A DNA stretch of 9,894 bases from Campylobacterota bacterium (GCA_013153345.1 JAADEQ010000069.1:1-9894), one strand, 5' to 3'; positions 1 to 7,614 are shown, numbered from the stretch's first letter. Made by a program: numbers and translations. The notes: generated by a model from the sequence alone, not told the origin.

Positions 1-2
1 AG

Positions 3-62
3 AAAATTGGAAGGAATAGAGAGTTGTTTAAAAAATATCTAAAAAAAGCTAACATCAGTTAA
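3..62 (+). CDS. possible C-terminal end of an upstream gene (partial)
   Basis: Frame 3 is open from the left edge to a TAA at 60-62 and encodes about 19 residues, rich in Lys and Arg, ending in ANIS. Its codons (GGA, AGG, AGA, GAG, AAA) match the style of the other genes. Frame 1 is also open, to a TAA at 40-42, and gives a 13-residue tail ending in LKNI. The choice between them is therefore not secure. The piece is too short to name a family. About 80 nt without a gene separate it from the next start, which fits the end of one transcription unit and the start of another. Confidence 0.35.
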   Translation, partial: KIGRNRELFKKYLKKANIS

Positions 63-108
63 TATTCTTATAAACTCTTCTATTTACCTTCCTATAAGAT
101 TAATTTCT

Positions 109-114
109 TATAAT
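109..114 (+). promoter_or_regulatory. candidate -10 element upstream of the ABC exporter operon
   Basis: A perfect TATAAT lies 31 nt upstream of the ATG at 146, preceded by TTTCT. No convincing -35 is visible, which is normal for sigma70 promoters of Campylobacterota. The surrounding 60 nt contain several similar CTTATAA or CCTATAAG strings (67-73, 91-98, 107-113), so the real start point could differ. It would serve the ABC exporter-uppP-helicase run. Confidence 0.4.
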
Positions 115-145
115 TTAAGCGCTAAAGAGTTAATAGTGAGTTTAA

Positions 146-1900
146 ATGAGAAAGTGTTCAATAAAGCTTCTTTTTAAAAAGATTTTTAACTATAAAAAAG
201 AGCTAATAAAAGGAAATATATTTGCCATTTTAGCAACAATAACTACGGTTATTGTTCCGCTTTTTATTCCTTTATTAATTGATGAGCTTTTGCTTCACAA
301 AAGCAATACTTTAACCTCTTTTGTAAGCAAATATATAGCTCCTATGACTCTTATTGGATATCTTTTTTTCTTTTTGGTTTTAGCAATTTTTTTGCGCTTT
401 CTTGGAGTTGTTTTTTCTACTAATCAAGTTAGAAGTATGCTACTTATCTCAAAAAATATCTCTTTAGATATTAGAGAGAGTGCAATTAATCATCTAAAAA
501 GAGCTCAGTTAAAAGAGTATGAGCGCTTTAGTCCAGGGGCAATTACTTCAAAGCTTGTAACTGATATTGATACTATTGATAATTTTATTGGAGTTACGGT
601 TGGAAAGTTAATTGTATCGGTCTTAATTTTGCTATTTACATCTATTATTTTGATTTTAATAAATTTAAAGCTTGCTCTTTTTATTATTTTAACAAATCCT
701 ATTGTGATATTTTTTACTGCAAAAATGGCAAGAAAGGTTGGGCAGTTAAAGAGGGTTCAAAATAGGGCAGTTGAGGAGTTTCAAGAGGAGCTAAATGACT
801 CTTTAGAGCTATTTAACCAGATTAAAGCGGCAAATAAAGAGGATTATTTTTTTAGTAGAGTATTAAAAAAGGCAAAAAAGCTAAAAGATATCTCAATTGA
901 GTTTAGCTATAAGAGCGATAGGGCAATGAGGCTATCAATCTTTACATTTTTAAGTGGATATGAGCTATTTAGAGCAGTAAGTATTTTAGCAGTAGCTTAT
1001 AGCGACCTCTCAATTGGGCTAATGCTTGCAATTTTTGGGTATTTATGGATTATGATGACGCCAACTCAAGATATAATTAATTTTCAATACTCTCTTGCAA
1101 CTGCAAAGGCTGCTTGCAAAAGGGTTGAGGATATTTTTAGATTGTCGCTTGAAAGAGAAGTTAAAAATCCTAAAAATCCATTTAATAAAGAGGTTGAGAT
1201 AAGGGTTACTAATTTAGATTTTGGATATGAAAAGGATAAGCTAATTTTAAAAGATATCTCTTTAGAGATTTTACCAAAAGCAAAAGTGGCAATTGTTGGG
1301 CCAAGTGGAAGCGGCAAAAGCACATTAGCAAACCTAATTGCTGGATTTTATGAGCCTGATAGTGGAGATATTTTATATAATAAAATCTCTTATAAAGAGA
1401 TTTTGCCAAAAGATATAAGGCAAAATATCTATTTAATCTTGCAACATCCTAAGCTTTTTAATGATACATTACTATTTAATTTAACGCTTGGCAAAAACTA
1501 TCCTAAAGAGGAGATTGAAAAAGCAATAGATTTAGCTGAGCTAAGAAGGGTTGTTGAGTCGCTAAAGGATGGATTAAATACCATTGTTGGAAAAGATGGA
1601 GTAAAGCTAAGTGGAGGGGAGAGGCAAAGGGTTGCAATTGCAAGAATGATTCTATCAAATCCAAAAGTTGTAATTTTTGATGAGTCAACCTCGGCTTTAG
1701 ATGTTCATACTGAAGAGAGGATTTTTAGTAATTTAAAAGAGTTTTTAAGCAAAAGAAGCGTTATAACAATTGCCCATCGCCTCTCAACAATTGAGAGTAG
1801 TGAGTATATTTTTGTATTAGAAAATGGGAAATTAAGCGATAGAGGCACACCAAAAGAGCTATTAAAAAAAGATGCAGGATATTTTGCAAAAATGATTTAA
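146..1900 (+). CDS. ABC exporter half-transporter, membrane domain fused to ATPase domain
   Basis: This 584-residue inner-membrane protein has the type-1 exporter layout of the MsbA/multidrug family. Six hydrophobic helices lie near residues 26-46, 66-90, 150-172, 174-192, 262-284 and 288-306, followed by a nucleotide-binding domain from about 350. All ATPase motifs are present: A-loop Tyr361, Walker A GPSGSGKST at 385-393, Q-loop Gln433, signature LSGGE at 488-492, Walker B ending in Asp512 with catalytic Glu513, and switch His544. It should act as a homodimer or with a partner half-transporter. The substrate cannot be read from sequence; lipid, lipid-linked glycan and drug export are all possible. 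The start is the first ATG after an in-frame stop at 143-145, with only a weak ribosome site (AGTGAG). It is 9 nt upstream of uppP and surely co-transcribed, which hints at an envelope substrate. Confidence 0.93.
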   Translation: MRKCSIKLLFKKIFNYKKELIKGNIFAILATITTVIVPLFIPLLIDELLLHKSNTLTSFVSKYIAPMTLIGYLFFFLVLAIFLRFLGVVFSTNQVRSMLLISKNISLDIRESAINHLKRAQLKEYERFSPGAITSKLVTDIDTIDNFIGVTVGKLIVSVLILLFTSIILILINLKLALFIILTNPIVIFFTAKMARKVGQLKRVQNRAVEEFQEELNDSLELFNQIKAANKEDYFFSRVLKKAKKLKDISIEFSYKSDRAMRLSIFTFLSGYELFRAVSILAVAYSDLSIGLMLAIFGYLWIMMTPTQDIINFQYSLATAKAACKRVEDIFRLSLEREVKNPKNPFNKEVEIRVTNLDFGYEKDKLILKDISLEILPKAKVAIVGPSGSGKSTLANLIAGFYEPDSGDILYNKISYKEILPKDIRQNIYLILQHPKLFNDTLLFNLTLGKNYPKEEIEKAIDLAELRRVVESLKDGLNTIVGKDGVKLSGGERQRVAIARMILSNPKVVIFDESTSALDVHTEERIFSNLKEFLSKRSVITIAHRLSTIESSEYIFVLENGKLSDRGTPKELLKKDAGYFAKMI

Positions 1901-1904
1901 GGAG
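1898..1904 (+). promoter_or_regulatory. ribosome binding site supporting the uppP GTG start
   Basis: TAAGGAG overlaps the stop codon of the ABC gene and sits 5 nt before the GTG at 1910. It fixes the non-ATG start of uppP and suggests translational coupling to the upstream gene. Confidence 0.75.
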
Positions 1905-1909
1905 ATTTT

Positions 1910-2674
1910 GTGGATATAATTAGTGCAATTATAATTGGAATTGTAGAGGGATTTACGGAGTTTTTGCCAATATCTTCAACAGGGCATATGATTGTTGTTA
2001 GCAAATTTTTAGGACTCCATCAAGATGAGGCTCTGAAGGCTTATGAGGTAATTATTCAATTTGCAGCAATTTTGGCAGTTTTGGTGGAGTATAGGGATAA
2101 GATTAGCTTTAAAGAGATTGAGCTTTGGAAAAAAGTTTTGGTTGCCTTTTTGCCCCTTTTAGTTGTTGGATATATCTTTAAAGATGAGATTAAAGCACTA
2201 TTTGACCCAGTAGTGGTGGCATATATGTTTATAATTGGAGGGGTTGCTTTTTTAATAGTGGAGTATTTTTATAGAAAAAGAGAGCCAAGGGTAAAATCTC
2301 TTAATGAGCTAAGCCTAAAGGATGCCTTTATTATTGGGCTTTTTCAATTGCTTTCATTTATTCCTGGAACTAGCAGAGCAGGCTCAACTATAATTGGAGC
2401 AATGCTTATTGGAGTAGATAGAAAAACAAGTGCGGAGTTTTCATTTCTTTTAGCAATTCCAGTAATGGGTGCAGTTAGTTTGTATGATTTATTAAAACAC
2501 TATAAAGATTTAATGCAAGGGGATTTGGTAGCCTATTTAGTTGGGTTTATTACTGCATTTGTGGTTGCATATTTAACAATAAAGCTATTTTTAGCCTTTA
2601 TTAGCAAATTTAGTTTTATACCTTTTGCAATTTATAGAATTTTATTTGGACTATTTTTATTATATATTTTTTAG
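1910..2674 (+). CDS. uppP: undecaprenyl-diphosphatase (BacA/UppP family)
   Basis: Integral membrane enzyme that hydrolyses undecaprenyl pyrophosphate to undecaprenyl phosphate, recycling the carrier lipid for peptidoglycan and surface glycans. It also confers bacitracin tolerance in well-studied bacteria. The 254 residues are hydrophobic throughout, slightly shorter than the 273 of E. coli. Both family signatures are present: the N-terminal block with EGFTEFLPISSTGH at residues 13-26, and the second block PGTSRAGST at 152-160 with the conserved Arg156. The second block has Ala157 where many members have Ser. The start is GTG, chosen for the strong AAGGAG site 5 nt upstream and because the family N-terminus begins here. 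It lies between the ABC exporter (9-nt gap) and the DEAD-box helicase (8-nt gap), so all three genes are likely one transcript. Confidence 0.96.
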   Translation: MDIISAIIIGIVEGFTEFLPISSTGHMIVVSKFLGLHQDEALKAYEVIIQFAAILAVLVEYRDKISFKEIELWKKVLVAFLPLLVVGYIFKDEIKALFDPVVVAYMFIIGGVAFLIVEYFYRKREPRVKSLNELSLKDAFIIGLFQLLSFIPGTSRAGSTIIGAMLIGVDRKTSAEFSFLLAIPVMGAVSLYDLLKHYKDLMQGDLVAYLVGFITAFVVAYLTIKLFLAFISKFSFIPFAIYRILFGLFLLYIF

Positions 2675-2677
2675 GAG
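2673..2677 (+). promoter_or_regulatory. ribosome binding site supporting the helicase GTG start
   Basis: AGGAG overlaps the uppP stop codon and lies 5 nt before the GTG at 2683. This gives an in-register start just ahead of the conserved Q-motif region, with likely coupling to uppP translation. Confidence 0.7.
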
Positions 2678-2682
2678 AGAGA

Positions 2683-4047
2683 GTGAGATTTAGTGATTTT
2701 AATTTTAGCAAAGAGGTAGAGAGGGGCTTAAGAGTGGCTGGTTTTAAGGAGCCAAGCCCAATTCAAAAAGAGGCAATTCCGTTAGTTTTAAAAGGGTATG
2801 ATTTGGTAGCGCAAGCTCATACAGGAACAGGAAAAACTGCTGCTTTTGGGCTTGGAATAATTGAAAAGATTAATAGAGGTGAGATTGAGAGAGCCTTAAT
2901 TATTACTCCAACAAGAGAGCTTGCGGTGCAAGTTAGCGATGAGTTATATTATCTTGGAAGATTTAGCGGAATTAGAACCTTAGCAGTCTATGGAGGAGTC
3001 CCTTATGGGAGGCAGATTGCTCTAATTAATAAAGGGGTTGATATTGTGGTTGCAACGCCAGGAAGGCTAAAAGATTTATTTGATGGGGGAAAAATTGAGA
3101 GCTTTACTCCAGATATTGTTGTTTTAGATGAAGCTGATGAGATGCTTGATATGGGATTTTTAGAGATTGTTAGAGAGATTTTTAACTATCTTCCAACAAA
3201 TCGCCAAACTCTTTTATTTTCTGCAACAATTCCAAAAGAGATTAAAGAGCTTGCAAATACAATTCTTTATCGCCCAAAATTTATCTCAGTGGTTAATGAG
3301 AAGGAGTCAAATACCAATAAGGATATTAATCAGTTATATATGGTAATTGAGGAGGAGCAAAGAGATGAAGCAATTGTTAAGCTATTAGAAAGAGAGGATT
3401 TTAAAAAGGCACTTATTTTTTGTAGGATGAAAAGAGAGGTTGATAGATTAAGTACTCATCTAAATGGACTTGGGTTTGAGAGTAGCGCTTTGCATGGGGA
3501 TATTGAGCAACTTGATAGAGAAAAGATTATAAGAGATTTTAAAAGAGGAAAAAGTAATATTTTAGTAGCAACAGATGTTGCAGCCCGAGGGCTTGATATA
3601 AAAGATGTAACTCATGTATTTAATTATCATATTCCATTTGATTCATCAAGTTATATTCATCGTATTGGAAGGACTGGCAGGGCTGGAAAGAGGGGAAAGG
3701 CAATTACTTTAGTCTCTACTCAAGAGTTTAAGGAGTTAAAGAAGATAAAAAAAGAGGTTGGTAAAGAGCTAAAGCTAATTTGGGCGGGGGATAAGGTTGA
3801 TATTGAGAAGTTAAAAGAGAAGATTTTAACCACTAGAGTCGATAGAAATATTGATACGATTCTACACACTTTTAGTGAAGTAGAGAGGGAAGAGTTAGTA
3901 AAAAAGTTACTTTCTTACATATTAAAAAGAGAAGAGAGAAGTTTAAAAAATAAAATTGGTTATGATAAAGGTATGGTTGATAAAATTTTTCTTAACTTTA
4001 CGAAAGATGAGAGAGTTAAAAAAAGTAAAAAAAGGGCAAAAAAGTGA
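2683..4047 (+). CDS. DEAD-box ATP-dependent RNA helicase
   Basis: Cytoplasmic ATP-dependent RNA unwinding protein of superfamily 2, of the kind involved in ribosome assembly, mRNA decay and cold adaptation. The 454 residues carry the full motif set in order: Q motif GFKEPSPIQ near 20-28, motif I AHTGTGKT at 45-52, PTRELA, TPGRL, motif II DEAD at 149-152, motif III SAT at 180-182, the second RecA domain from about 230, and motif VI HRIGRTGRAG from 326. After about residue 345 there is a charged C-terminal region with a very basic end (KKSKKRAKK), a probable RNA-binding tail. I cannot see a clear DbpA-type RNA-binding domain, so I do not assign deaD, rhlE or dbpA. GTG start with a good ribosome site. 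It is the last gene of the run, and no convincing terminator follows. Confidence 0.95.
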   Translation: MRFSDFNFSKEVERGLRVAGFKEPSPIQKEAIPLVLKGYDLVAQAHTGTGKTAAFGLGIIEKINRGEIERALIITPTRELAVQVSDELYYLGRFSGIRTLAVYGGVPYGRQIALINKGVDIVVATPGRLKDLFDGGKIESFTPDIVVLDEADEMLDMGFLEIVREIFNYLPTNRQTLLFSATIPKEIKELANTILYRPKFISVVNEKESNTNKDINQLYMVIEEEQRDEAIVKLLEREDFKKALIFCRMKREVDRLSTHLNGLGFESSALHGDIEQLDREKIIRDFKRGKSNILVATDVAARGLDIKDVTHVFNYHIPFDSSSYIHRIGRTGRAGKRGKAITLVSTQEFKELKKIKKEVGKELKLIWAGDKVDIEKLKEKILTTRVDRNIDTILHTFSEVEREELVKKLLSYILKREERSLKNKIGYDKGMVDKIFLNFTKDERVKKSKKRAKK

Positions 4048-4090
4048 GGGTTTTATTTCTTTTCTTAAATAAATAAAAGTTAAAGTAAAG

Positions 4091-4096
4091 TAAAAT
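4091..4096 (+). promoter_or_regulatory. candidate -10 element of the oadGAB operon
   Basis: TAAAAT matches five of six positions of TATAAT and lies 31 nt upstream of the oadG ATG, in the only sizeable gap before the oad genes (4048-4127). It is preceded by an A-rich stretch with repeated AAAGT units (about 4075-4094). TAATAT at 4098-4103 is a weaker alternative. No -35 is visible. A ribosome site AAAGG lies at 4115-4119, 8 nt before the ATG. The placement is inference, but a promoter somewhere in this gap is likely. Confidence 0.35.
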
Positions 4097-4127
4097 GTAA
4101 TATCAATCTCTAATAAAGGTTATAAGA

Positions 4128-4382
4128 ATGGAAAATAACTTAGTAGTTGAGGCGTTTAAGTTTATGATTTTAGGGATGACAATAGTGTATCTATTGTTAT
4201 CTTTGATGGTTTTTTTAATGGGAGTTCAACATAAGATTGTTGAAAAATATTTTCCTGATAAGCCGCAAGACTCTTCAAATACCACTCCTAATGCAGCTGC
4301 TTCTACCCAATCTTCAAGCAGCGAAGATAATGCAGTGGTGGCTGCTATTGTGGCAGCAGTCTCTAAATATAGAAAAAATTAA
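4128..4382 (+). CDS. oadG: oxaloacetate decarboxylase gamma subunit
   Basis: Small membrane subunit of the sodium-pumping oxaloacetate decarboxylase, which holds the peripheral alpha subunit to the membrane beta subunit. The 84 residues fit the family, which is normally about 80-90. One hydrophobic helix lies at about residues 12-33, a flexible Ser/Asn/Ala-rich linker at about 48-65, and a short helix with the VVAAIVAAVSKY pattern at 70-81. That last pattern is common at the end of OadG-type proteins and is thought to contact OadA. The sequence is weakly conserved in this family, so the call rests on this architecture and on its position 14 nt upstream of oadA. The oadG-oadA-oadB gene order is the classic one. 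Confidence 0.88.
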   Translation: MENNLVVEAFKFMILGMTIVYLLLSLMVFLMGVQHKIVEKYFPDKPQDSSNTTPNAAASTQSSSSEDNAVVAAIVAAVSKYRKN

Positions 4383-4396
4383 AATAAAGGTGGAAT

Positions 4397-6199
4397 ATGG
4401 CAAAAAAGTATATTGATGTAATGGATACAACATTTAGAGATGGGTTTCAATCTGTCTTTGGTGGAAGAGTTTTAATGGAGGATTTCTTGCCTGCAGTTGA
4501 AAAGGCAAGAGATATTGGGATTACTCACTTTGAATTTGGAGGAGGAGCAAGATTTCAATCTCTATTTTTCTATTTAAGAGAGAATGCTTTTGAGATGATG
4601 AAAAAGTTTCGCGAGGCTGCTGGACCTGAGGCTAATTTGCAAGTTTTAGCGCGCGGAATTAATACGGTTATGCTTGATACTGGAAGCCGTGAGATGATTG
4701 ATTTGTTTGCAAAGCTCTTTGCAAAATATGAGACCACAACAGTTAGAAACTTTGATGCGCTAAATGATATTAGAAACCTAGAGTATAGTGGAGCTGCAAT
4801 TAAGAAAAATGGAATGCTTCATGAGGTGGTTGTTACTTTAATGGATTTGCCACCAGGCTGCAGTGGAGCTCATGATGTTCCATTTTATGAGAAAAAAGTT
4901 AGAGAGATTTTAGATAGTGGAATTGAGTTTGACTCAATTGCTTTTAAAGATGCTAGTGGAACTTCATCTCCTGCAAAGATTTATGATACTATTAAGATGG
5001 CAAGAAGATTGCTAGGAGATGATGTTCATATTAGACTCCATACTCACGAGACTGCTGGAGTTAGCGTTGCTGGATATTTAGCAGCACTTGATGCTGGAGT
5101 TGATGGAATCGATTTAGCATGTGCTCCAGTTAGTGGAGGAACAAGCCAGCCAGATATGTTAACGCTTCTTCATGCTACTAAGGGGATGAACTATAACCTT
5201 GGAGATTTAGAGCTACATAAAGTATTGGAGTATCAAGAGTTTTTAAAAGAGTGTTTAAAAGATTATTTTATTCCACCTGAGGCTACTCAAGTAAATCCAC
5301 TAATTCCATTTGCACCAATGCCAGGGGGAGCTCTTACTGCTAATACTCAGATGATGAGAGATAATGGAACCCTTGATAAGTTTCCAGAAGTACTAAAAGC
5401 AATGACTGAGGTTGTTGAAAAGGGTGGATATGGAACGAGCGTAACTCCAGTTAGTCAGTTTTATTGGCAGCAAGCTTATGCAAATGTGGTATTTGGACCA
5501 TGGAAGCAGATTGCGCCAGGATATGGAAAGATGGTGCTTGGATATTTTGGAAGAACTCCAGTGGCTCCAGACCCAGAGATTGTTGAGCTTGCAAGCAAGC
5601 AGCTAAAGCTTGAGCCAACAACTGAAAATCCTCTTGATATTGCAGATAGAGATGAGAAAAAATCGATTGCTTATTGGAAAAAGGTGCTTGAAGAAGAGGG
5701 GTTAGAGACTACTGAGGAGAATATCTTTATTGCAGCATCGTGTGATAAGAAGGGTATTGCTTTCTTAAAAGGGGAGAGCCCATTGATGGTTAGAAAAAAA
5801 GGACTTATGGAAGAAGAAACTCAAGAGAAAGGAAAAGATATGGCAAATAAGGGACCTGAAGTTTATACGGTTGTAGTTGATGGAAAGACTTATAATGTGC
5901 AAATTGCTCAAGGTGAGAATGCAAATATTCAAGTGGTTGAAGGTGGTCAAAATAGTGCACCAGCTCCAACAGATGGAGGGAAAGGTACAATTGAGATTCG
6001 CTCTCAAACTCCAGGAAATGTTTGGAAGATATTAAAAAATGTTGGAGATAGAGTGGAAGAGGGTGATGTTATTATGATTTTAGAGGCGATGAAGATGGAG
6101 ATTGAGATTGCTGCACCTGAGGCTGGAGTGATTAAGTCAATTGATGTAGCAGTTAATGATAGTGTCAAAGATGGCCAACTTCTTGCAACACTGGGGTAG
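4397..6199 (+). CDS. oadA: oxaloacetate decarboxylase alpha subunit (carboxyltransferase plus biotin carrier)
   Basis: Biotin enzyme that moves CO2 between oxaloacetate/pyruvate and its own biotin. The 600 residues comprise a TIM-barrel carboxyltransferase (about 5-270), a conserved PYC/OADA region (about 290-480), a short flexible linker rich in Gly, Pro and Ala (about 515-529), and a C-terminal biotinyl domain (530-600) with EAMKME, whose Lys566 is the biotin site. Metal ligands expected for the family are visible: Asp15 in FRDGFQS, Lys184 in FKDASG (the carbamylated lysine), and His215 and His217 in LHTHETAG. GGTSQPD supplies the expected substrate-site Thr. The first signature is FRDGFQS, not the textbook RDAHQS. 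This matches my memory of the Campylobacterota form, some members of which are annotated PycB. Pairing with oadG and oadB favours the decarboxylase name. Ribosome site AAAGGTGG; 3 nt before oadB. Confidence 0.94.
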   Translation: MAKKYIDVMDTTFRDGFQSVFGGRVLMEDFLPAVEKARDIGITHFEFGGGARFQSLFFYLRENAFEMMKKFREAAGPEANLQVLARGINTVMLDTGSREMIDLFAKLFAKYETTTVRNFDALNDIRNLEYSGAAIKKNGMLHEVVVTLMDLPPGCSGAHDVPFYEKKVREILDSGIEFDSIAFKDASGTSSPAKIYDTIKMARRLLGDDVHIRLHTHETAGVSVAGYLAALDAGVDGIDLACAPVSGGTSQPDMLTLLHATKGMNYNLGDLELHKVLEYQEFLKECLKDYFIPPEATQVNPLIPFAPMPGGALTANTQMMRDNGTLDKFPEVLKAMTEVVEKGGYGTSVTPVSQFYWQQAYANVVFGPWKQIAPGYGKMVLGYFGRTPVAPDPEIVELASKQLKLEPTTENPLDIADRDEKKSIAYWKKVLEEEGLETTEENIFIAASCDKKGIAFLKGESPLMVRKKGLMEEETQEKGKDMANKGPEVYTVVVDGKTYNVQIAQGENANIQVVEGGQNSAPAPTDGGKGTIEIRSQTPGNVWKILKNVGDRVEEGDVIMILEAMKMEIEIAAPEAGVIKSIDVAVNDSVKDGQLLATLG

Positions 6200-6202
6200 A
6201 GT

Positions 6203-7534
6203 ATGAGAGGTGTGATTAAGATATTAATAGTTAGCCTCTTAATGGCTTTTAGTTTCTCTTATGCTTCAAATAGTGCTCCAGCAGCAACTCAAGAAAAGGT
6301 TGCTAGTGAGCAAAAGGTGGAGTATGAGTCAAAATCAGTTTTGCAGTTGATTAAGGATTTTTTTAAGACAACTGGAATTTATGCAATTTTAAATCCTCAA
6401 GATAATGTTGTAAATGGAGAGGGTAAAAAGGTTAGTAAGTTCCACCAGAGTTGGGGAAGAATTATTATGTTTATAATAGTTTTTATCCTCTTTTATCTTG
6501 CAATTGCAAAAGGGTTTGAGCCTCTCTTATTAATTCCTATTGCATTTGGAGGGCTTTTAGCCAATATTCCAATTGCTAATTTGACTAGTGATGAGGGGAT
6601 GTTAGGAATTATTTATAATATGGGAATTGCCAATGAGTTTTTCCCTCTTTTAATCTTTATGGGGGTTGGAGCAATGACTGACTTTGGGCCATTGCTTGCA
6701 AATCCAAAAACCGCCCTTCTTGGAGCTGCGGCTCAATTTGGTATCTTTGGCTCACTTGTTGGAGCTGCAGCTTTGTCTCAATATACTGACCTTTTTGATT
6801 TTACTTTGAAGCAGTGTAGTGCAATTAGTATTATTGGAGGGGCTGATGGACCAACTTCTATTTTTATCGCTTCTGCTCTTGCACCTGAGCTTCTTGGAGC
6901 AATTGCAGTTGCAGCATACTCATATATGGCACTAGTTCCAGTAATTCAGCCTCCTATTATGAGAGCGCTTACTACTAAAGAGGAGAGAAGAATAGTAATG
7001 AAGACTGGACGTCACGTCCATAAGATGGAGAAGATATTATTTCCATTGATGATTGTGATGCTTATTGCTCTCTTCTTGCCAGATGCAGCGCCTCTAATGG
7101 GTTCATTTGCATTTGGAAACTTTGCAAAGGAGAGTGGTGTTGTTGATAGACTTAGCAATACGATGCAAAATGAGCTTATTAATATTACAACAATCTTCCT
7201 TGGACTTGGAGTTGGCTCAAAACTTGAGGCAGATAAGTTTTTAGTTCCTGAGACACTTGGAATTATGATTATTGGACTTGTTGCGTTTGCAGTTGGAACT
7301 GCGGCTGGAGTTATTATGGGTAAAATTATGGCAAGATTTTCAAAAGAGCCTATCAATCCGCTTATTGGGGCAGCTGGAGTTAGTGCGGTTCCAATGGCAG
7401 CGCGGGTTGTTAGTAAAGTAGGAGCTGAAGAGCGGCCTGGAAATATCTTGTTAATGCATGCAATGGGTCCAAATGTTGCAGGGGTAATTGGTTCAGCAGT
7501 TGCTGCGGGAGTATTGCTCTCTATTTTTAATTAA
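6203..7534 (+). CDS. oadB: oxaloacetate decarboxylase beta subunit, sodium-pumping membrane protein
   Basis: Integral membrane subunit that decarboxylates carboxybiotin on OadA and exports Na+. It has 443 residues and many hydrophobic helices. From residue 85 on it aligns well, by memory, with Klebsiella OadB, with a constant offset of 12 at the sodium-path residues: Asp215 in GGADGPT (Asp203), Tyr241 (Tyr229), Asn385 (Asn373), Gly389 (Gly377), Ser394 (Ser382) and Arg401 (Arg389). The full ion path therefore looks intact. Two differences stand out. There is a signal-peptide-like start (hydrophobic residues 5-20, then SYASNSAPA) with a polar stretch to about 84. The segment between the second and third helix regions of the Klebsiella protein is much shorter. 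The ATG follows the oadA stop by 3 nt, with GGGG at 6193-6196 as a possible ribosome site. Confidence 0.95.
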   Translation: MRGVIKILIVSLLMAFSFSYASNSAPAATQEKVASEQKVEYESKSVLQLIKDFFKTTGIYAILNPQDNVVNGEGKKVSKFHQSWGRIIMFIIVFILFYLAIAKGFEPLLLIPIAFGGLLANIPIANLTSDEGMLGIIYNMGIANEFFPLLIFMGVGAMTDFGPLLANPKTALLGAAAQFGIFGSLVGAAALSQYTDLFDFTLKQCSAISIIGGADGPTSIFIASALAPELLGAIAVAAYSYMALVPVIQPPIMRALTTKEERRIVMKTGRHVHKMEKILFPLMIVMLIALFLPDAAPLMGSFAFGNFAKESGVVDRLSNTMQNELINITTIFLGLGVGSKLEADKFLVPETLGIMIIGLVAFAVGTAAGVIMGKIMARFSKEPINPLIGAAGVSAVPMAARVVSKVGAEERPGNILLMHAMGPNVAGVIGSAVAAGVLLSIFN

Positions 7535-7538
7535 AATC

Positions 7539-7559
7539 TGGGCTATTTGCCCATTTTTT
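7539..7559 (+). terminator. short intrinsic terminator after oadB
   Basis: A 5-bp stem TGGGC/GCCCA (7539-7543 and 7549-7553) with a 5-nt loop TATTT is followed at once by six T (7554-7559). Upstream A residues at 7533-7536 can pair with the T tract, extending the stem past a 2-nt mismatch. It lies 4 nt after the oadB stop. The short stem suggests moderate strength. Confidence 0.62.
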
Positions 7560-7562
7560 AAT

Positions 7563-7613
7563 TTATAGTAAATGAAATAGGATATAATTTTATTCATATT
7601 TCATTTGCTATAA
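7563..7613. repeat. long inverted repeat over the pckA promoter
   Basis: TTATAGTAAATGAAATA at 7563-7579 and TATTTCATTTGCTATAA at 7597-7613 are reverse complements at 16 of 17 positions. The one exception is a T/G that would still pair as U-G in RNA. The spacer is 17 nt and contains another TATAAT (7583-7588). Arm centres are about 34 bp apart, roughly three helical turns. The right arm runs into the likely pckA -10 element. It could be a repressor or activator site, a symmetric pair of promoters, or a hairpin in read-through RNA from oadB. Confidence 0.7.
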
Positions 7614-7614
7614 T
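7604..7614 (+). promoter_or_regulatory. pckA promoter, extended -10 element
   Basis: TTTGCTATAAT has a perfect -10 hexamer at 7609-7614 with TTTG upstream, close to the sigma70 promoter style of Campylobacterota. Transcription would begin near 7621, leaving a leader of about 26 nt with the ribosome site AAGAAGG (7632-7638) 8 nt before the ATG at 7647. It lies after the oadB terminator, so pckA can be expressed apart from the oad operon. Confidence 0.7.

Noticed and set aside
1084..1688. Minus-strand open frames opposite the ABC exporter gene
   Set aside because: They lie opposite a strongly conserved gene, have low-complexity Leu/Ser-rich products and no ribosome sites. Other minus-strand frames opposite oadA, oadB and acyP fail for the same reason.
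1781..1797. CTCTCAA-CAA-TTGAGAG inverted repeat in the ABC exporter gene
   Set aside because: Seven-bp stem inside the codons just after the switch histidine, with no T tract. Most likely chance, given conserved residues there.
4048..4127. Terminator after the DEAD-box helicase gene
   Set aside because: Only A/T-rich pairing (TTTTATTT with AAATAAAA) is visible, with no G-C stem, so I did not annotate one.
5840..5842. Internal ATG (Met482) of oadA as the start of a separate biotin carrier protein
   Set aside because: The frame is continuous with the carboxyltransferase, there is no clear ribosome site, and a fused biotinyl domain is normal for OadA.
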